A stretch of 64,000 nucleotides of DNA, taken from positions 1,116,001 through 1,180,000 of the forward strand of contig NZ_JMMA01000002.1 in assembly GCF_000686125.1 (NCBI RefSeq), read 5' to 3'. Made by a program: the position numbers and the translations under genes. The notes under the pieces are model-generated. The model made no database searches. It was not told the origin of the DNA and saw nothing but the letters and a program-made list of their open reading frames with translations. The stretch's first letter is position 1. Every line of letters begins with the position of its first letter. Below are positions 32,277-41,369 of the stretch, one piece after another. Origin of the DNA: Ruminococcus sp. NK3A76 (GTDB lineage Bacteria > Bacillota > Clostridia > Oscillospirales > Ruminococcaceae).

Positions 32277-32313
32277 GCACACATTGCGCACGTTAGCGTG
32301 ATGTGTGTTTTCT
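32277..32313 (+). terminator. probable original tRNA-Ser terminator
   Basis: GCACACAT...ATGTGTG stem with inner GCGCACG/CGTG pairing and TTTTCTT tail. It now lies behind the attR copy. Confidence 0.7.
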
Positions 32314-32333
32314 TATACCCACTTGTGTATAAC

Positions 32334-32360
32334 AAAAAGCCGACCCCGTAAGGCCGGCTG
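32334..32360 (-). terminator. terminator of the Na/Pi cotransporter gene
   Basis: Minus strand AGCCGGCC, loop TTAC, GGGGTCGGCT, then TTTTTG; 12 bases after the gene end. Confidence 0.8.
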
Positions 32361-32371
32361 TGTATTATCAG

Positions 32372-34150
32372 TTACCTGTTTATCTGTAGGTCGGAAATGT
32401 TGAGCCCGTATTTCTCAACGTATTCCTGAGTCGATTTTTCTATCATGTTGTCTCTTACCTTAAGCGACTGCTCGCCGGTAAGATGTATGTGATAGCTGTC
32501 AGCTTCGACTTCGAGCATCGCCATGATGATCTTCGAGCTGTGAACTGCTATTCTTTCAAGGTCTGTCAGAAGCTCGCCGTAATCAGAACCCTGCTTGAGT
32601 GAACATTCACCCGCCTGTAACCTCTTGACGTGGTTCATCTCAGCTCTGCCGCATAATGCTCTTATTACCTGTGTCAGAGCCGCTACACGACCGTCAGGCT
32701 TCCAGCTCTCGTCCATGAATGAGTTCACAGTCAGATCCATGTTCTCAATAACAGCGCTGATTATCACCTGTAAGTCCTTGCCTGCCTTCTGAGAGTAGAC
32801 GATGTTCTCTTCCTTGTTGTTCTTTGCGATGTAGGCTATGCTCATGCAGTGGTCGGTTATTCTCTCAAAGTCTGTCAGAGTGTGCAGGAACTTGAATACA
32901 TCAGCATTCTCGCTTTCCTTTAACTCGTTCTGTGAGAGTCTCATCAGGTATGTGCCTATGTCGTTTTCGTACCTGTCAGCAAGGTCTTCGTATCTCTTTA
33001 CCTTCTCGAATAACTCGTCCGAGTATTCCTCCAGCGCCGTAACTGACTTCTTTACGCTCTTTAAAGCGGTCTTTGCCATGTCGTAGATAGCACTGCGGCT
33101 CTGCGATATCGCAAGTGAAGGGTAGGGGATAAAACGTTCTTCGAGCTGTATCTGATTGATGTCCTGCTCGTCGTCGGGGTGCTTGTCCCGTATAAGCGTG
33201 CAGGTCAGCTTGTCAAGTGCGCCGATAAACGGCATCAGTATGATGACATTTGCAAGTCTGAACAGCGTGTTGACTGCCGCAATGGTTATGGGGGTCATCT
33301 TAACACCCATAAATGTGAAGCCTATCACGGCATTGAGTATGTAGAATACAGCGCCGCATACAACAACGCCAATGATTGATGCGAAAAGATATATGAAAGC
33401 CGTTCTCCTGCCTTCAATGCTTGCCTGTATGGCAGAAAGAAGAACAGGAACAGCCGCACCTATCGAGATACCTAAAAGTATAGGTAAAGCCGTTTTGAAG
33501 TCGATAGCGCCGGTCGCAGTCAAAGCCTGTAAGATACCGACAGCCGCCGATGCACTCTGTAATACCGCTGTGAATAAAGTACCGACAAGTATGCCGAGCA
33601 GCGGATTCTGGAACATAGTTAAAATGTTTATGAACTTTTTGCTTTCCTGTAAAGGTGCCATAGCCGAGCTCATGCTCGAAATACCGACCATAAGCACTAC
33701 AAAGCCCAGCATAATATCGCCTATGAGCCTGTGCTTTTTGGAAAACGACCTGAGACAAAAGCCGGCAACGGCTATAATACCGACCATCGTGGTAGTCGAT
33801 AATAAAGACATCCAGCCGCCGCCGCCCTGCACCTCGGAAAGAGCGATTATCCAGCCGGTGATAGATGTACCTAAGATAGAGCCTAAGATGATGCCTATCG
33901 ACTGGCGGAATTTCATCATTCCCGAGTTAACGAAGCCGACAGTCATTACCGATGTTGCCGAGGAGGACTGAATAACTGCCGTAACACCTGTGCCGAGCAG
34001 TATTCCTTTTAATGGGGTGTTTGTTAGCTTTGCAAGCAATCGTTCAAGCTGAGCGCCCGCAGCTCTTTTGAGCCCGTCGCCCATAAGTGACATACCGAAC
34101 ATAAACATAGCCATTCCGCAAAGGAGTTCAAACAGGTTACTGATATCCAT
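32372..34150 (-). CDS. Na/Pi cotransporter family protein with PhoU-like domain
   Basis: Protein of 592 residues. The first 310 form two inverted repeats of membrane helices, each with the family motif (AVIQSSSATSVMTVGFVNSG and AVLQSASAAVGILQALTATG). The C-terminal 230 residues are helical PhoU-like repeats (FERITDHCMSIA, DLERIAVHSSKIIMA). It would move phosphate with sodium, or regulate phosphate flux as proposed for YjbB/NptA. A promoter lies 60 bases upstream. Monocistronic. Confidence 0.93.
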   Translation of the reverse strand: MDISNLFELLCGMAMFMFGMSLMGDGLKRAAGAQLERLLAKLTNTPLKGILLGTGVTAVIQSSSATSVMTVGFVNSGMMKFRQSIGIILGSILGTSITGWIIALSEVQGGGGWMSLLSTTTMVGIIAVAGFCLRSFSKKHRLIGDIMLGFVVLMVGISSMSSAMAPLQESKKFINILTMFQNPLLGILVGTLFTAVLQSASAAVGILQALTATGAIDFKTALPILLGISIGAAVPVLLSAIQASIEGRRTAFIYLFASIIGVVVCGAVFYILNAVIGFTFMGVKMTPITIAAVNTLFRLANVIILMPFIGALDKLTCTLIRDKHPDDEQDINQIQLEERFIPYPSLAISQSRSAIYDMAKTALKSVKKSVTALEEYSDELFEKVKRYEDLADRYENDIGTYLMRLSQNELKESENADVFKFLHTLTDFERITDHCMSIAYIAKNNKEENIVYSQKAGKDLQVIISAVIENMDLTVNSFMDESWKPDGRVAALTQVIRALCGRAEMNHVKRLQAGECSLKQGSDYGELLTDLERIAVHSSKIIMAMLEVEADSYHIHLTGEQSLKVRDNMIEKSTQEYVEKYGLNISDLQINR

Positions 34151-34211
34151 ATATAATTGCCCTCATTATATTTTTCTCTTATTTATCCATACTATCTCAT
34201 TATGCGTGTTT

Positions 34212-34241
34212 AGTATACCATAAATCAGCCCCTATTGTCAA
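34212..34241 (-). promoter_or_regulatory. promoter of the Na/Pi cotransporter gene
   Basis: Minus strand TTGACA (34241-34236), 18-base spacer, TATACT (34217-34212). Confidence 0.75.
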
Positions 34242-34264
34242 TAATCATAATAGCACAAAATAGT

Positions 34265-34297
34265 CCGCAATTCGTCAAAAAATATGGCGAATTGCGG
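34265..34297 (-). terminator. terminator of the ABC/histidine kinase operon
   Basis: Perfect 10-bp stem CCGCAATTCG/CGAATTGCGG, 13-base loop, weak T-rich tail (ACTATTTTG); just after the histidine kinase gene. Confidence 0.75.
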
Positions 34298-34304
34298 TAC
34301 ATTT

Positions 34305-35186
34305 TTAAACAGATAGTGTTATGGTCAGCCGCCCGTTATCAAGCTCTGCACTTAGCTTTGCTCCGGCTCTTGCGGCGAGCGTCTTTGCTATGGAAAGTCC
34401 GAGCCCGGTAGATGCTCTTGCATCAGTTACGGTATAGAACCTGTCAAACAGCTTTTCTACCTCAGTTTCGGTAAGAGAAGCCCTGTTTGAAAAGCTGATG
34501 CGTCCGCTGCTGTCCATAATAACGGACAAATCACCCTCGCTGTACTTTATCACGTTTGACAGTATGTTTGTAAATATCCTCTCTATCGCCTGCTTGTCGG
34601 TAAAGCGGACTACCTTCTCCTTAGTAATGTCTATCTCAGGCGTTATGCCCTTCTCGGTCAGTGCGGCGTACATGGCGGTGATGCTTTCTTCAAGCAGCCG
34701 GTTTATGTGTACTTCCTCGGCCTCACTGTCTTCTTTTTTGGACACTATCACCGAGTATTCAAACAGCTCATCAGCCAGCGCCTTCATGGCATCTGTTCTT
34801 TCGGCGATTATCCTTACATACTCGGCAGCATCTTCGCTCATATCTTCCTTTTCAAGCAGCCTCAGATAGCCGTTTATCGCCGTCAGGGGAGTGCGTATGT
34901 CGTGGGAAATGTTGGTAATGGCAGTCTTTAGCTCGTTGTCGCCCTGCTCAAAGCGTATCTGCCGCATTCTTATCTCGCCAAGCTGCTCGTTTATGCTTAA
35001 GGTGAGCTTCTGCATATCCCTGTCTGCTGACGATATGCCGATAAGGGCGTTCGTATCACTGCCGAGCTTTTCCTTAAAGCCTTTGCTTATCTCTCTTGCC
35101 GAGCGTTTTAGCAGATATATTTTTACGCACAGCAGGGCTATTACAGCCGTAAGACCTATTATCGCAGCCAAAGCCTGCCATAGCAT
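34305..35186 (-). CDS. sensor histidine kinase (short, one membrane helix)
   Basis: Protein of 293 residues. A single N-terminal helix (residues 4-23) anchors it; no extracellular sensor domain is present, as in intramembrane-sensing kinases of peptide-antibiotic detoxification modules. The H box is NISHDIRTPLTAINGYL, the N box NILSNVIKYSE and the G box STGLGLSIAK. AAGGAG lies 8 bases before the ATG. It is the last gene of a minus-strand operon after the ABC ATPase and permease, so the transporter may relay the signal. Confidence 0.92.
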   Translation of the reverse strand: MLWQALAAIIGLTAVIALLCVKIYLLKRSAREISKGFKEKLGSDTNALIGISSADRDMQKLTLSINEQLGEIRMRQIRFEQGDNELKTAITNISHDIRTPLTAINGYLRLLEKEDMSEDAAEYVRIIAERTDAMKALADELFEYSVIVSKKEDSEAEEVHINRLLEESITAMYAALTEKGITPEIDITKEKVVRFTDKQAIERIFTNILSNVIKYSEGDLSVIMDSSGRISFSNRASLTETEVEKLFDRFYTVTDARASTGLGLSIAKTLAARAGAKLSAELDNGRLTITLSV

Positions 35187-35199
35187 AAAACCAACTCCT

Positions 35200-35925
35200 T
35201 TATTTAAGATCTGCCTTGTTGAATATCGCCAGCCCGCCTGCTGTAGATGCTGTAGTTAGTATAAGCGAGTAGACTATCTTCCTTACCGGTTCTTCCACTG
35301 CCGATACATTTGTAAGTGTCATCAACTGTGCCGAGGGCAGCCATTTGGCGACATCTTTTACCCATTCATACGGTAAGTCCGGCTCTATAGAGAATATGCC
35401 GAACGCCATGCTCGCATAGAAGAACATAAATATCGCCAGCGTTCCTGCATTGCTTTTTACTGTCATGCCAAGAAATACTACTATAGAAGCTACAGCTATG
35501 AGCATAGGTATGCAAAAGAGCATATTCTTTGTCATTACGTCATAGTCAAGGTTCTTGTCGTCTATCACAGGCACGCCTATGCCGATAGCAACGCCCTCAT
35601 ACAGCAGTATCATGATAAAAAGATAAGCCGTAATGCATATCAGGTTTGAAAGGTATATGTTCACCCTCGTGTGCCCGACTATCAGCTTGTTTCTTATGGT
35701 GTTGTGCAGATAATCATGCGCTAAGAATGTGCCTGCCAGCACGCCGAACACCATAGGTATAAAATACAGCCCCTCGATATTTACCGAGCCGTATTCTGTG
35801 ACACGTGGGTTGTTTTTGGCAAGGATAATGTGTATAGCTGGCTCGGCAATAAAGAAAAGCAACGCAATCTTGAGTATGAACGAGCGTCTCATTCTGACGA
35901 TATTATCATATAACAGCCTACTCAT
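35200..35925 (-). CDS. ABC-2-type transporter permease
   Basis: Protein of 241 residues with six predicted membrane segments (for example AGTFLAHDYLHNTIRNKLIVG between helices 2 and 3, and a helix-rich end). The region LHNTIRNKLIVGHTR is typical of bacitracin/lantibiotic-type ABC-2 permeases. ATG 35925 is used since GGGGGTGAGG is correctly spaced; the GTG at 35934 lies in that RBS. It overlaps the ATPase gene by 8 bases. Confidence 0.85.
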   Translation of the reverse strand: MSRLLYDNIVRMRRSFILKIALLFFIAEPAIHIILAKNNPRVTEYGSVNIEGLYFIPMVFGVLAGTFLAHDYLHNTIRNKLIVGHTRVNIYLSNLICITAYLFIMILLYEGVAIGIGVPVIDDKNLDYDVMTKNMLFCIPMLIAVASIVVFLGMTVKSNAGTLAIFMFFYASMAFGIFSIEPDLPYEWVKDVAKWLPSAQLMTLTNVSAVEEPVRKIVYSLILTTASTAGGLAIFNKADLK

Positions 35926-36832
35926 TTGCCTCACCCCCTATAAGGTTTATAAAGAAGCTCTCCAAGCTCTCTTCTCTCTCGCTTATGTGAAGCACCTCGC
36001 AGCCCTTGCTGTCAAGGGTCGTCACGAGCTCGTTTATCCTTATCTGAGAGTAAATGTCTGCACTGTTGTCGTTGGCTATCCTGTAATCAGCACTATTGCT
36101 TTCAAGATACTCAGTCAGAGCGCCCATGTCAGACACCGTGACCGATAAACACTTCTTGCACTGGTCTTCAAGCTCCTCAGCGCTCATTTCCTTTACTATC
36201 CTGCCCTTGTCGATAAAGCCGTAGTGTGTTGCCAGCCTTGACAGCTCGTCAAGTATGTGGCTCGATATCAGCACGGTGATGTGCTTTTCACGGTTCAGCT
36301 TTATTATCAGCTCTCTTATCTCGATAATGCCCTGTGGGTCAAGGCCGTTTATCGGCTCATCAAGTATAAGCAGGTCAGGCTTGTTGCAAAGCGCCATTGC
36401 AATAGCCAAACGCTGCTTCATGCCGAGCGAGAAGTTCTTAACTCTTTTCTTTCCGGTGTCGCCAAGCCCTACAAGGGTCAGCAATTCCTTTATCCGCCCG
36501 TCTTTTGGCAGCCCCATTATCCTGTACATCGACAGCAGGTTTTCCTCGGCTGTGCAGTCAAGGTGTATCGAGGGCGTTTCGACTATAGCCCCCATTCTTG
36601 CCCTTGAAGCATATATCTCCTTAGTGCTGCCCTTAGCGCCGAACACCTCATACTCTCCCTCGCTCTGCGGCTGAAGTCCTGTAATTATCCTTATCAGGGT
36701 AGTCTTTCCGGCGCCGTTTCTTCCTACAAAGCCGTATATCGCACCCTTGGGGACATTCATCGTCAGCCCGTCAAGAGCTGTGAATTTCTTGTATCGCTTT
36801 GAAAGCGACTGTGTTTTCATTACATATTCCAT
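35918..36832 (-). CDS. ABC transporter ATP-binding protein (BcrA/lantibiotic type)
   Basis: Protein of 304 residues with Walker A GRNGAGKTTL, the signature FSLGMKQRL, Walker B LLILDEPINGLDP and the H loop ISSHIL. The C-terminal 80 residues are the accessory region usual in BcrA/CcmA-type exporters. Together with the permease it forms a two-gene exporter, probably for self-protection against a membrane-active peptide (inference from family and from the adjacent two-component genes). GGAGAG precedes the ATG. Confidence 0.93.
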   Translation of the reverse strand: MEYVMKTQSLSKRYKKFTALDGLTMNVPKGAIYGFVGRNGAGKTTLIRIITGLQPQSEGEYEVFGAKGSTKEIYASRARMGAIVETPSIHLDCTAEENLLSMYRIMGLPKDGRIKELLTLVGLGDTGKKRVKNFSLGMKQRLAIAMALCNKPDLLILDEPINGLDPQGIIEIRELIIKLNREKHITVLISSHILDELSRLATHYGFIDKGRIVKEMSAEELEDQCKKCLSVTVSDMGALTEYLESNSADYRIANDNSADIYSQIRINELVTTLDSKGCEVLHISEREESLESFFINLIGGEANE

Positions 36833-36958
36833 AGCATTCTCTCCTTTGCTGTTTTCTTTATCCTAAGTATATCATATAAAGGTCAAGAAAGCGGTAAAGA
36901 AAACAGTAAAGATTAGGTAAAGATTTCTATTATTGTGACAATAATTGCTTTGCTAAGC

Positions 36959-37206
36959 TAAATCGGAATTTGCAGGGGCGCAGCCGCTGCAAATTCAGGT
37001 AACAGGTAACAGGTAACAGGTAACAGTTGAGGTGTCCGCCTTTGGCGGACGATATGTCCATTCGGACTCTCAACCTAAGTATTTTGCTCATAATAAGAAA
37101 TATCGTCACCCAAACAGCCCGAATGGGCATCTGTCGGCGCAAGCCGACACATTACCTGTTACCTGTTACCCGTTACTTGTTACCTGTTAAGATAAATTCC
37201 GATTTA
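36959..37206. repeat. 248-bp palindromic repeat element A
   Basis: Outer perfect inverted repeat TAAATCGGAATTT (36959-36971) with AAATTCCGATTTA (37194-37206). Inside, four tandem AGGTAAC heptamers (36997-37024) face about five TTACCTG-type heptamers (37152-37186). The core has three small hairpins (TCCGCC/GGCGGA, GCCCGAATGGGC, TCGGC/GCCGA). It shares TAACAGTTGAGGTGTCC and GCCCGAATGGGCAT with element B. No gene. It separates the response regulator from the ABC operon. Confidence 0.8.
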
Positions 37207-37244
37207 TACAAATAATTTCCCGTAAAAGTCCACACTATAATGAA

Positions 37245-37901
37245 CTATCTCAGCTTGAACCCTATCCCCCAGACAGCCTCTATCCTGTCCTGCCCGTCGG
37301 CGGCTTTGAGCTTCTTTCTTAGATTGCTTATGTGCTGCTTTAGCGAGCTTTCGGTGCAGTCGGGGGTGTCCTCGCTTATCCTGTCAAGAATTGTCAGCTT
37401 CGCTATCACCTTGTCAGGGCTCTGCATAAGCAGCTTTAGTATCGCAAACTCAGTCCGTGTCAGCTTTATGGGCTCGCCGTCGGCTGTTACCGTGTGCGCC
37501 TGTGTGTCAAGTGTCAGCCCTTTGCAGCTTATTATGCCGCTGCCGCTCTCGCTGTGCTTTCTGAGGGCTACCGTTATCCTCGCAAGCAGCTCGCTTATGT
37601 CAAAAGGCTTTGTTATGTAATCGTAAGCCCCTCCGAGCAGCATATCTACCTTTGTCGCCGGGTCGCCCTTGGCGCTCATCACTATCACCGGGGTGTCCTT
37701 TATCCTGGGAAGCAGCTCTTCACCGCTTAGCCCCGGCAGCATAAGGTCAAGCAGTATCAGAGCAGGCTTTGTTCTGTCAAGCAGCAAAAGCGCCTCAGTA
37801 CCCGAATAAGCCCTGCACGTTTCATAGCCTTCGTTTGTCAGCGTCTTTTCAAGCATATTGCCAATGCTCGTGTCGTCCTCTATGATAAGTATCTTTGTCA
37901 T
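37245..37901 (-). CDS. OmpR/PhoB-family response regulator
   Basis: Protein of 218 residues. The receiver domain has the acidic pair EDD near the start, the phosphorylation site Asp in ALILLDLMLPG, and Lys in DYITKPFD. The C-terminal winged helix (LTRTEFAILKLLMQSPDKV ... ESSLKQHISNLRKKL) binds DNA. It lies upstream of the ABC-kinase operon on the same strand and is surely its partner regulator, although a palindromic repeat now lies between. Confidence 0.94.
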   Translation of the reverse strand: MTKILIIEDDTSIGNMLEKTLTNEGYETCRAYSGTEALLLLDRTKPALILLDLMLPGLSGEELLPRIKDTPVIVMSAKGDPATKVDMLLGGAYDYITKPFDISELLARITVALRKHSESGSGIISCKGLTLDTQAHTVTADGEPIKLTRTEFAILKLLMQSPDKVIAKLTILDRISEDTPDCTESSLKQHISNLRKKLKAADGQDRIEAVWGIGFKLR

Positions 37902-37961
37902 TCTGATTTCCTCTCCGTGTGGTGTACTATATGTATTGTCGTGCTGCTGCGAACTATTCAG

Positions 37962-38140
37962 TTAACAGTTGAGGTGTCCTGCTTCGCAGGACGGATCTTA
38001 AATGCTTTTTCATAGGCTGAATGTGTAGGGCGTATAAGCCTTAGATAGGTTTGCAGGGAGCTTTTATCCCACGCTGCCCGAATGGGCATACATCGCCCGT
38101 AAGGGCGATACATTCATTATGCATTTTGCATTATGCATTT
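37962..38140. repeat. palindromic repeat element B
   Basis: Shares with element A the block TAACAGTTGAGGTGTCC (37963-37979) and GCCCGAATGGGCAT (38076-38089), each followed or preceded by a variable hairpin (TCCTGC-TTC-GCAGGA and TCGCCC-GTAA-GGGCGA). Instead of TTACCTG heptamers its right end has a TTATGCATTTTGCA tandem repeat. It lies upstream of the response regulator gene; no gene inside. Confidence 0.7.
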
Positions 38141-38263
38141 TGCATTGAGTTTTATTCAGCACTATAGCAAATAGTCACTGTATTTTAGTATATCATATAT
38201 TCCTCCATTTTTCAATACACCTACCTGTTGATGATAAAGGGAATGTATATTCTATATATGGTG

Positions 38264-38313
38264 TTGACAAAATAATATGTATGTGCTATAATAATAAAAA
38301 GGAACAAATGTTC
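38264..38313 (+). promoter_or_regulatory. promoter with LexA (SOS) box before the Y-family polymerase gene
   Basis: TTGACA (38264-38269), 17-base spacer, TATAAT (38287-38292). GAACAAATGTTC (38302-38313) matches the Gram-positive LexA consensus GAAC-N4-GTTC and covers the expected transcription start. Confidence 0.88.
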
Positions 38314-38343
38314 TTTATCGTATAATAAGGGGAGGTGTGCCGT

Positions 38344-39849
38344 ATGCAGAAACAATATATAGCAATTGACCTTAAGAGCTTCTATGCTTCTGTCGAGTGC
38401 GTTGACAGAGGGCTTGACCCGCTCGATACCAACCTCGTCGTCGCTGATATCAGCCGTACTGAAAAGACTATCTGCCTTGCCGTCACCCCCACGCTCAAAG
38501 CATACGGTATCTCCGGCAGGGCAAGGCTGTTTGAGGTCATCGCTGAGGTGACTGATGTCAATAAGATAAGAGAGCGCAACGCCCCCGGCAATAAATTCAC
38601 AGGCAGCTCGTGTAAGGCAAGCGAGCTTGCAAAAGACCGTTCCCTGAAGCTCGACTATATCACCGCACCGCCGAGAATGGCGCTCTATATGAAAACGAGC
38701 GCTGATATCTTCCGTATATACCTCAAATATGTCGCCCCGGAGGATATACACGTCTATTCTGTCGATGAGGTGTTTATCGACGCTACCGCTTACCTTGCTG
38801 CATACGGCGGCTCGGCTCATATCATGGCTATGACGATAATACGGGATATCCTTAAAAACACAGGCATCACCGCTACGGCCGGCATAGGCACTAACCTTTA
38901 CCTCTGTAAGATAGCTATGGATATAGTCGCCAAGCATATGCCTGCCGATAAGGACGGTGTCAGGGTCGCAGAGCTTGACGAGCAGAGCTACCGCCGCCTT
39001 TTGTGGGAGCATAAGCCTATAACCGATTTCTGGCGCATAGGCGCAGGCTATGCAAATAAGCTCTCGGCAAACAGGCTGTTCACTATGGGCGATGTCGCAA
39101 GGTTCTCCATGAGCGAATACGGTGTTAAGAAACTTCATAAGCTGTTCGGTGTCAATGCCGAGCTGCTTATCGACCACGCATGGGGCTATGAGCCGTGTAC
39201 TATGCAGGATATCAAGTCATACCGCCCGGGCAGTAATTCCTTAAGCTCCGGCCAGGTGCTCTCGCAGGCTGCTGATTTTAAAACAGCACGCCTTATAACC
39301 TGGGAAATGGCCGACCAGCTCGCTCTTGACCTCTCGGGGAAGGGGCTCGTGGCGAAGAAATTCACCCTCACTGTCGGCTATGATATAAGAAACCTGCGTG
39401 ATGTCAATATCAGCAATTACTACAGGGGAGAGATAAAGAAAGACCACTACGGCCGCCCTGTGCCCAAGCACGCACACGGAACGATAGATACCGAACAGTT
39501 CACCTGCTCGGCAAGAATGATAACGCAGGCTGTTGATGAGCTTTTCTGCCGGATATGTGACAGCGAGCTATATTCAAGAAGGCTCTGCATAACCGCCTGC
39601 AACGTGATAAAGGAAAAGGATATACCGCCCTCTCAGCAGTATGAGCAGCTCGACCTCTTTTCGCCGATACTCAGCGCTGAGGAGTATGATAATAAGCTCG
39701 CAGCTGTCGAACGTGAAAAGGCGCTTCAGGCAGCTATGCTCAGGATAAAGCGCAAATACGGCAAGAACGCCGTGCTCAAGGGCAGCAATTTCCTTGACGG
39801 CGCTACAGCTATCGAGCGCAACAGCCAGATAGGCGGACATAAAGCGTAG
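38344..39849 (+). CDS. Y-family DNA polymerase (UvrX/UmuC type)
   Basis: Translesion polymerase of 501 residues. Catalytic segments are AIDLKSFYASVECVDRG (first Asp, steric-gate Tyr) and HVYSVDEVFIDAT (Asp-Glu pair). A helix-hairpin-helix region (TDFWRIGAGYANKLSANRLFTMGD) and a little-finger domain follow. Longer than DinB, it fits the UvrX/YqjW branch carried on chromosomes and mobile elements of Firmicutes. ATG 38344 has GGGGAGG 9 bases upstream; an in-frame GTG at 38335 is too close to it. SOS induction is expected from the LexA box; it is followed after 9 bases by a YolD-like gene. Confidence 0.93.
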   Translation: MQKQYIAIDLKSFYASVECVDRGLDPLDTNLVVADISRTEKTICLAVTPTLKAYGISGRARLFEVIAEVTDVNKIRERNAPGNKFTGSSCKASELAKDRSLKLDYITAPPRMALYMKTSADIFRIYLKYVAPEDIHVYSVDEVFIDATAYLAAYGGSAHIMAMTIIRDILKNTGITATAGIGTNLYLCKIAMDIVAKHMPADKDGVRVAELDEQSYRRLLWEHKPITDFWRIGAGYANKLSANRLFTMGDVARFSMSEYGVKKLHKLFGVNAELLIDHAWGYEPCTMQDIKSYRPGSNSLSSGQVLSQAADFKTARLITWEMADQLALDLSGKGLVAKKFTLTVGYDIRNLRDVNISNYYRGEIKKDHYGRPVPKHAHGTIDTEQFTCSARMITQAVDELFCRICDSELYSRRLCITACNVIKEKDIPPSQQYEQLDLFSPILSAEEYDNKLAAVEREKALQAAMLRIKRKYGKNAVLKGSNFLDGATAIERNSQIGGHKA

Positions 39850-39857
39850 GTGATATT

Positions 39858-40280
39858 ATGGGTATGTACGATGATATAATAAATGTTGATTATAAAACAG
39901 CCGTGCAGCAGGAACATATGACACTGCATGACAGGGCTGCGCAGTTCGCACCGTTTGCGGCACTTACAGGCTTTGATGTGATAATCAATGAGCAGGCACG
40001 CTATACCGATGCAAGGCCTGTGCTCTGCGATGACGATGCGGCAGAGCTTGACCGCAGCTTTGGTGAGCTTTTAGAATGCCTTTATGAGCAGCCGCTCGTC
40101 AGGCTTACATATTTTGTCAAGGATAAGTATAAGGAGGGCGGCACTCTTTTTGACAAGACAGGCACAGTACGCCTTGTAGATACAGTCAACAGGGAGTTTA
40201 TCTTTTACGATAAGCAGTCAGTCCCGATAGATGATGTCGTGGCTATAGCCATACTTGAAAAAACATCTGCCGGTATATGA
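39858..40280 (+). CDS. YolD-like family protein
   Basis: Protein of 140 residues starting MGMYDDIINVDYKTAVQQEH with the YolD-type MTLHDRAAQFAPFAALTGFD segment, and a C-terminal beta-rich half. YolD-like proteins are regularly encoded next to UvrX-type polymerases and are proposed UmuD-like partners. The 9-base gap and shared LexA promoter put it in the same SOS operon. Confidence 0.88.
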   Translation: MGMYDDIINVDYKTAVQQEHMTLHDRAAQFAPFAALTGFDVIINEQARYTDARPVLCDDDAAELDRSFGELLECLYEQPLVRLTYFVKDKYKEGGTLFDKTGTVRLVDTVNREFIFYDKQSVPIDDVVAIAILEKTSAGI

Positions 40281-40283
40281 AAT

Positions 40284-40325
40284 GAGGTGTCATCTGCCGC
40301 TTGTGCTCAGGTGATGCCTCTTTTT
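40284..40325 (+). terminator. terminator of the SOS operon
   Basis: GAGGTGTCATCTG (40284-40296) pairs with CAGGTGATGCCTC (40308-40320) using three G-U pairs, then TTTTT. Confidence 0.88.
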
Positions 40326-40358
40326 GTGTCTGTAAGCCGGGCGTGAGATTATCCGTTG

Positions 40359-40387
40359 TTGACATTTTATTAAAAAAGTAGTATAAT
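40359..40387 (+). promoter_or_regulatory. promoter of the DUF5685/DnaJ-domain operon
   Basis: TTGACA (40359-40364), 17-base spacer, TATAAT (40382-40387), 70 bases before the start codon. Confidence 0.85.
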
Positions 40388-40457
40388 TTTAGTAAATATA
40401 CAATGCAATACCACGAGTTTTACACAATTTAAGTATAATATAAACGGAGCGGCATCT

Positions 40458-41369
40458 ATGTTTGGCTATATCAGGGCTTTCAAGCCATATCTCAGGATAT
40501 GTGAATACGAGACATATAAAGCTATATACTGCGGCCTTTGCAAGGAAATGGCAAAGCGCACAGGTCAGCTCTCACGTCTGACACTCAGCTATGATATGAC
40601 CTTCCTTGCGGTGATGAATATGGCTGTAAACTCCGTCCCCGTAAAGGCAAGGAGAGAGCGCTGCCCTGTTCACCCGGTTAAAAAGCAGCTTTGTGTGTAT
40701 GATAACAAGGCACTGAGTTTCCCGGTAGATGCAGCAGCGATACTTGTTCACTATAAGCTGTGCGACAGCATGACAGACGGCTCATTCGCCGAGAGGGGAG
40801 CATCGATTGCGGCTATGAGAGCCCTTAATATAGGCTATTACGGCGCAAAGAAGCGCTATCCTCAGCTTGATAAGGCGATAGCAGAGCAGATGAAAAGGCA
40901 GCTTGACTACGAGAAAGAAAAGACAGCCCTTCTTGATAAGGCGTGTGACCCTACAGCTAAGATGATGCAGGCTGTGTTCTCCTCGCTTTCGCAGGATAAG
41001 GAAAAGGCTGAGCTGCTTGGAAGGTTTGGCTATCATCTCGGCAGGTTCATCTATATCACAGATGCCCTTGATGATGTCAGGAAGGACTGCAAAAAAGGCA
41101 GCTATAACCCTCTGCTTCTCATGGAGGGGATAAGCACACGCTCAGGCTTGCTTTCCGCTGATGAGTATAAAAAGATAGCTGAATACTGCGAGTCCTCCGT
41201 CCGGCTGACGCTCGGCGAGCTTGCAGACTGCTATCAGCAGCTCGGTATCGTTATGTACCGTGCGACACTTGATAATATAATATATGTAGGCCTGCCGAAT
41301 GTCTTTGACCTTGTCAAGAAAGGCAGATTCAATAAAAACAAAAGAAATAAGGAGAAGCAATATGAATAA
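40458..41369 (+). CDS. DUF5685 family protein
   Basis: Protein of 303 residues with conserved N-terminus [31 protein letters not shown] (Cys-Gly-Leu-Cys). It is helical, with an acidic [21 protein letters not shown] segment whose DDxxKD spacing recalls prenyl-chain enzymes, but no function is known. In related genomes it commonly sits before a DnaJ-domain gene, as here; it overlaps that gene by 8 bases. Confidence 0.82.
   Translation: MFGYIRAFKPYLRICEYETYKAIYCGLCKEMAKRTGQLSRLTLSYDMTFLAVMNMAVNSVPVKARRERCPVHPVKKQLCVYDNKALSFPVDAAAILVHYKLCDSMTDGSFAERGASIAAMRALNIGYYGAKKRYPQLDKAIAEQMKRQLDYEKEKTALLDKACDPTAKMMQAVFSSLSQDKEKAELLGRFGYHLGRFIYITDALDDVRKDCKKGSYNPLLLMEGISTRSGLLSADEYKKIAEYCESSVRLTLGELADCYQQLGIVMYRATLDNIIYVGLPNVFDLVKKGRFNKNKRNKEKQYE

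Noticed and set aside
32130-32351. plus-strand open frame across attR
   Set aside because: It reads through the att core and two terminators and has no RBS, so it is a chance frame.
34305-37901. vancomycin-resistance-type cluster
   Set aside because: The ABC transporter plus two-component genes fit a peptide-sensing detoxification module; no van ligase or dehydrogenase genes are present.
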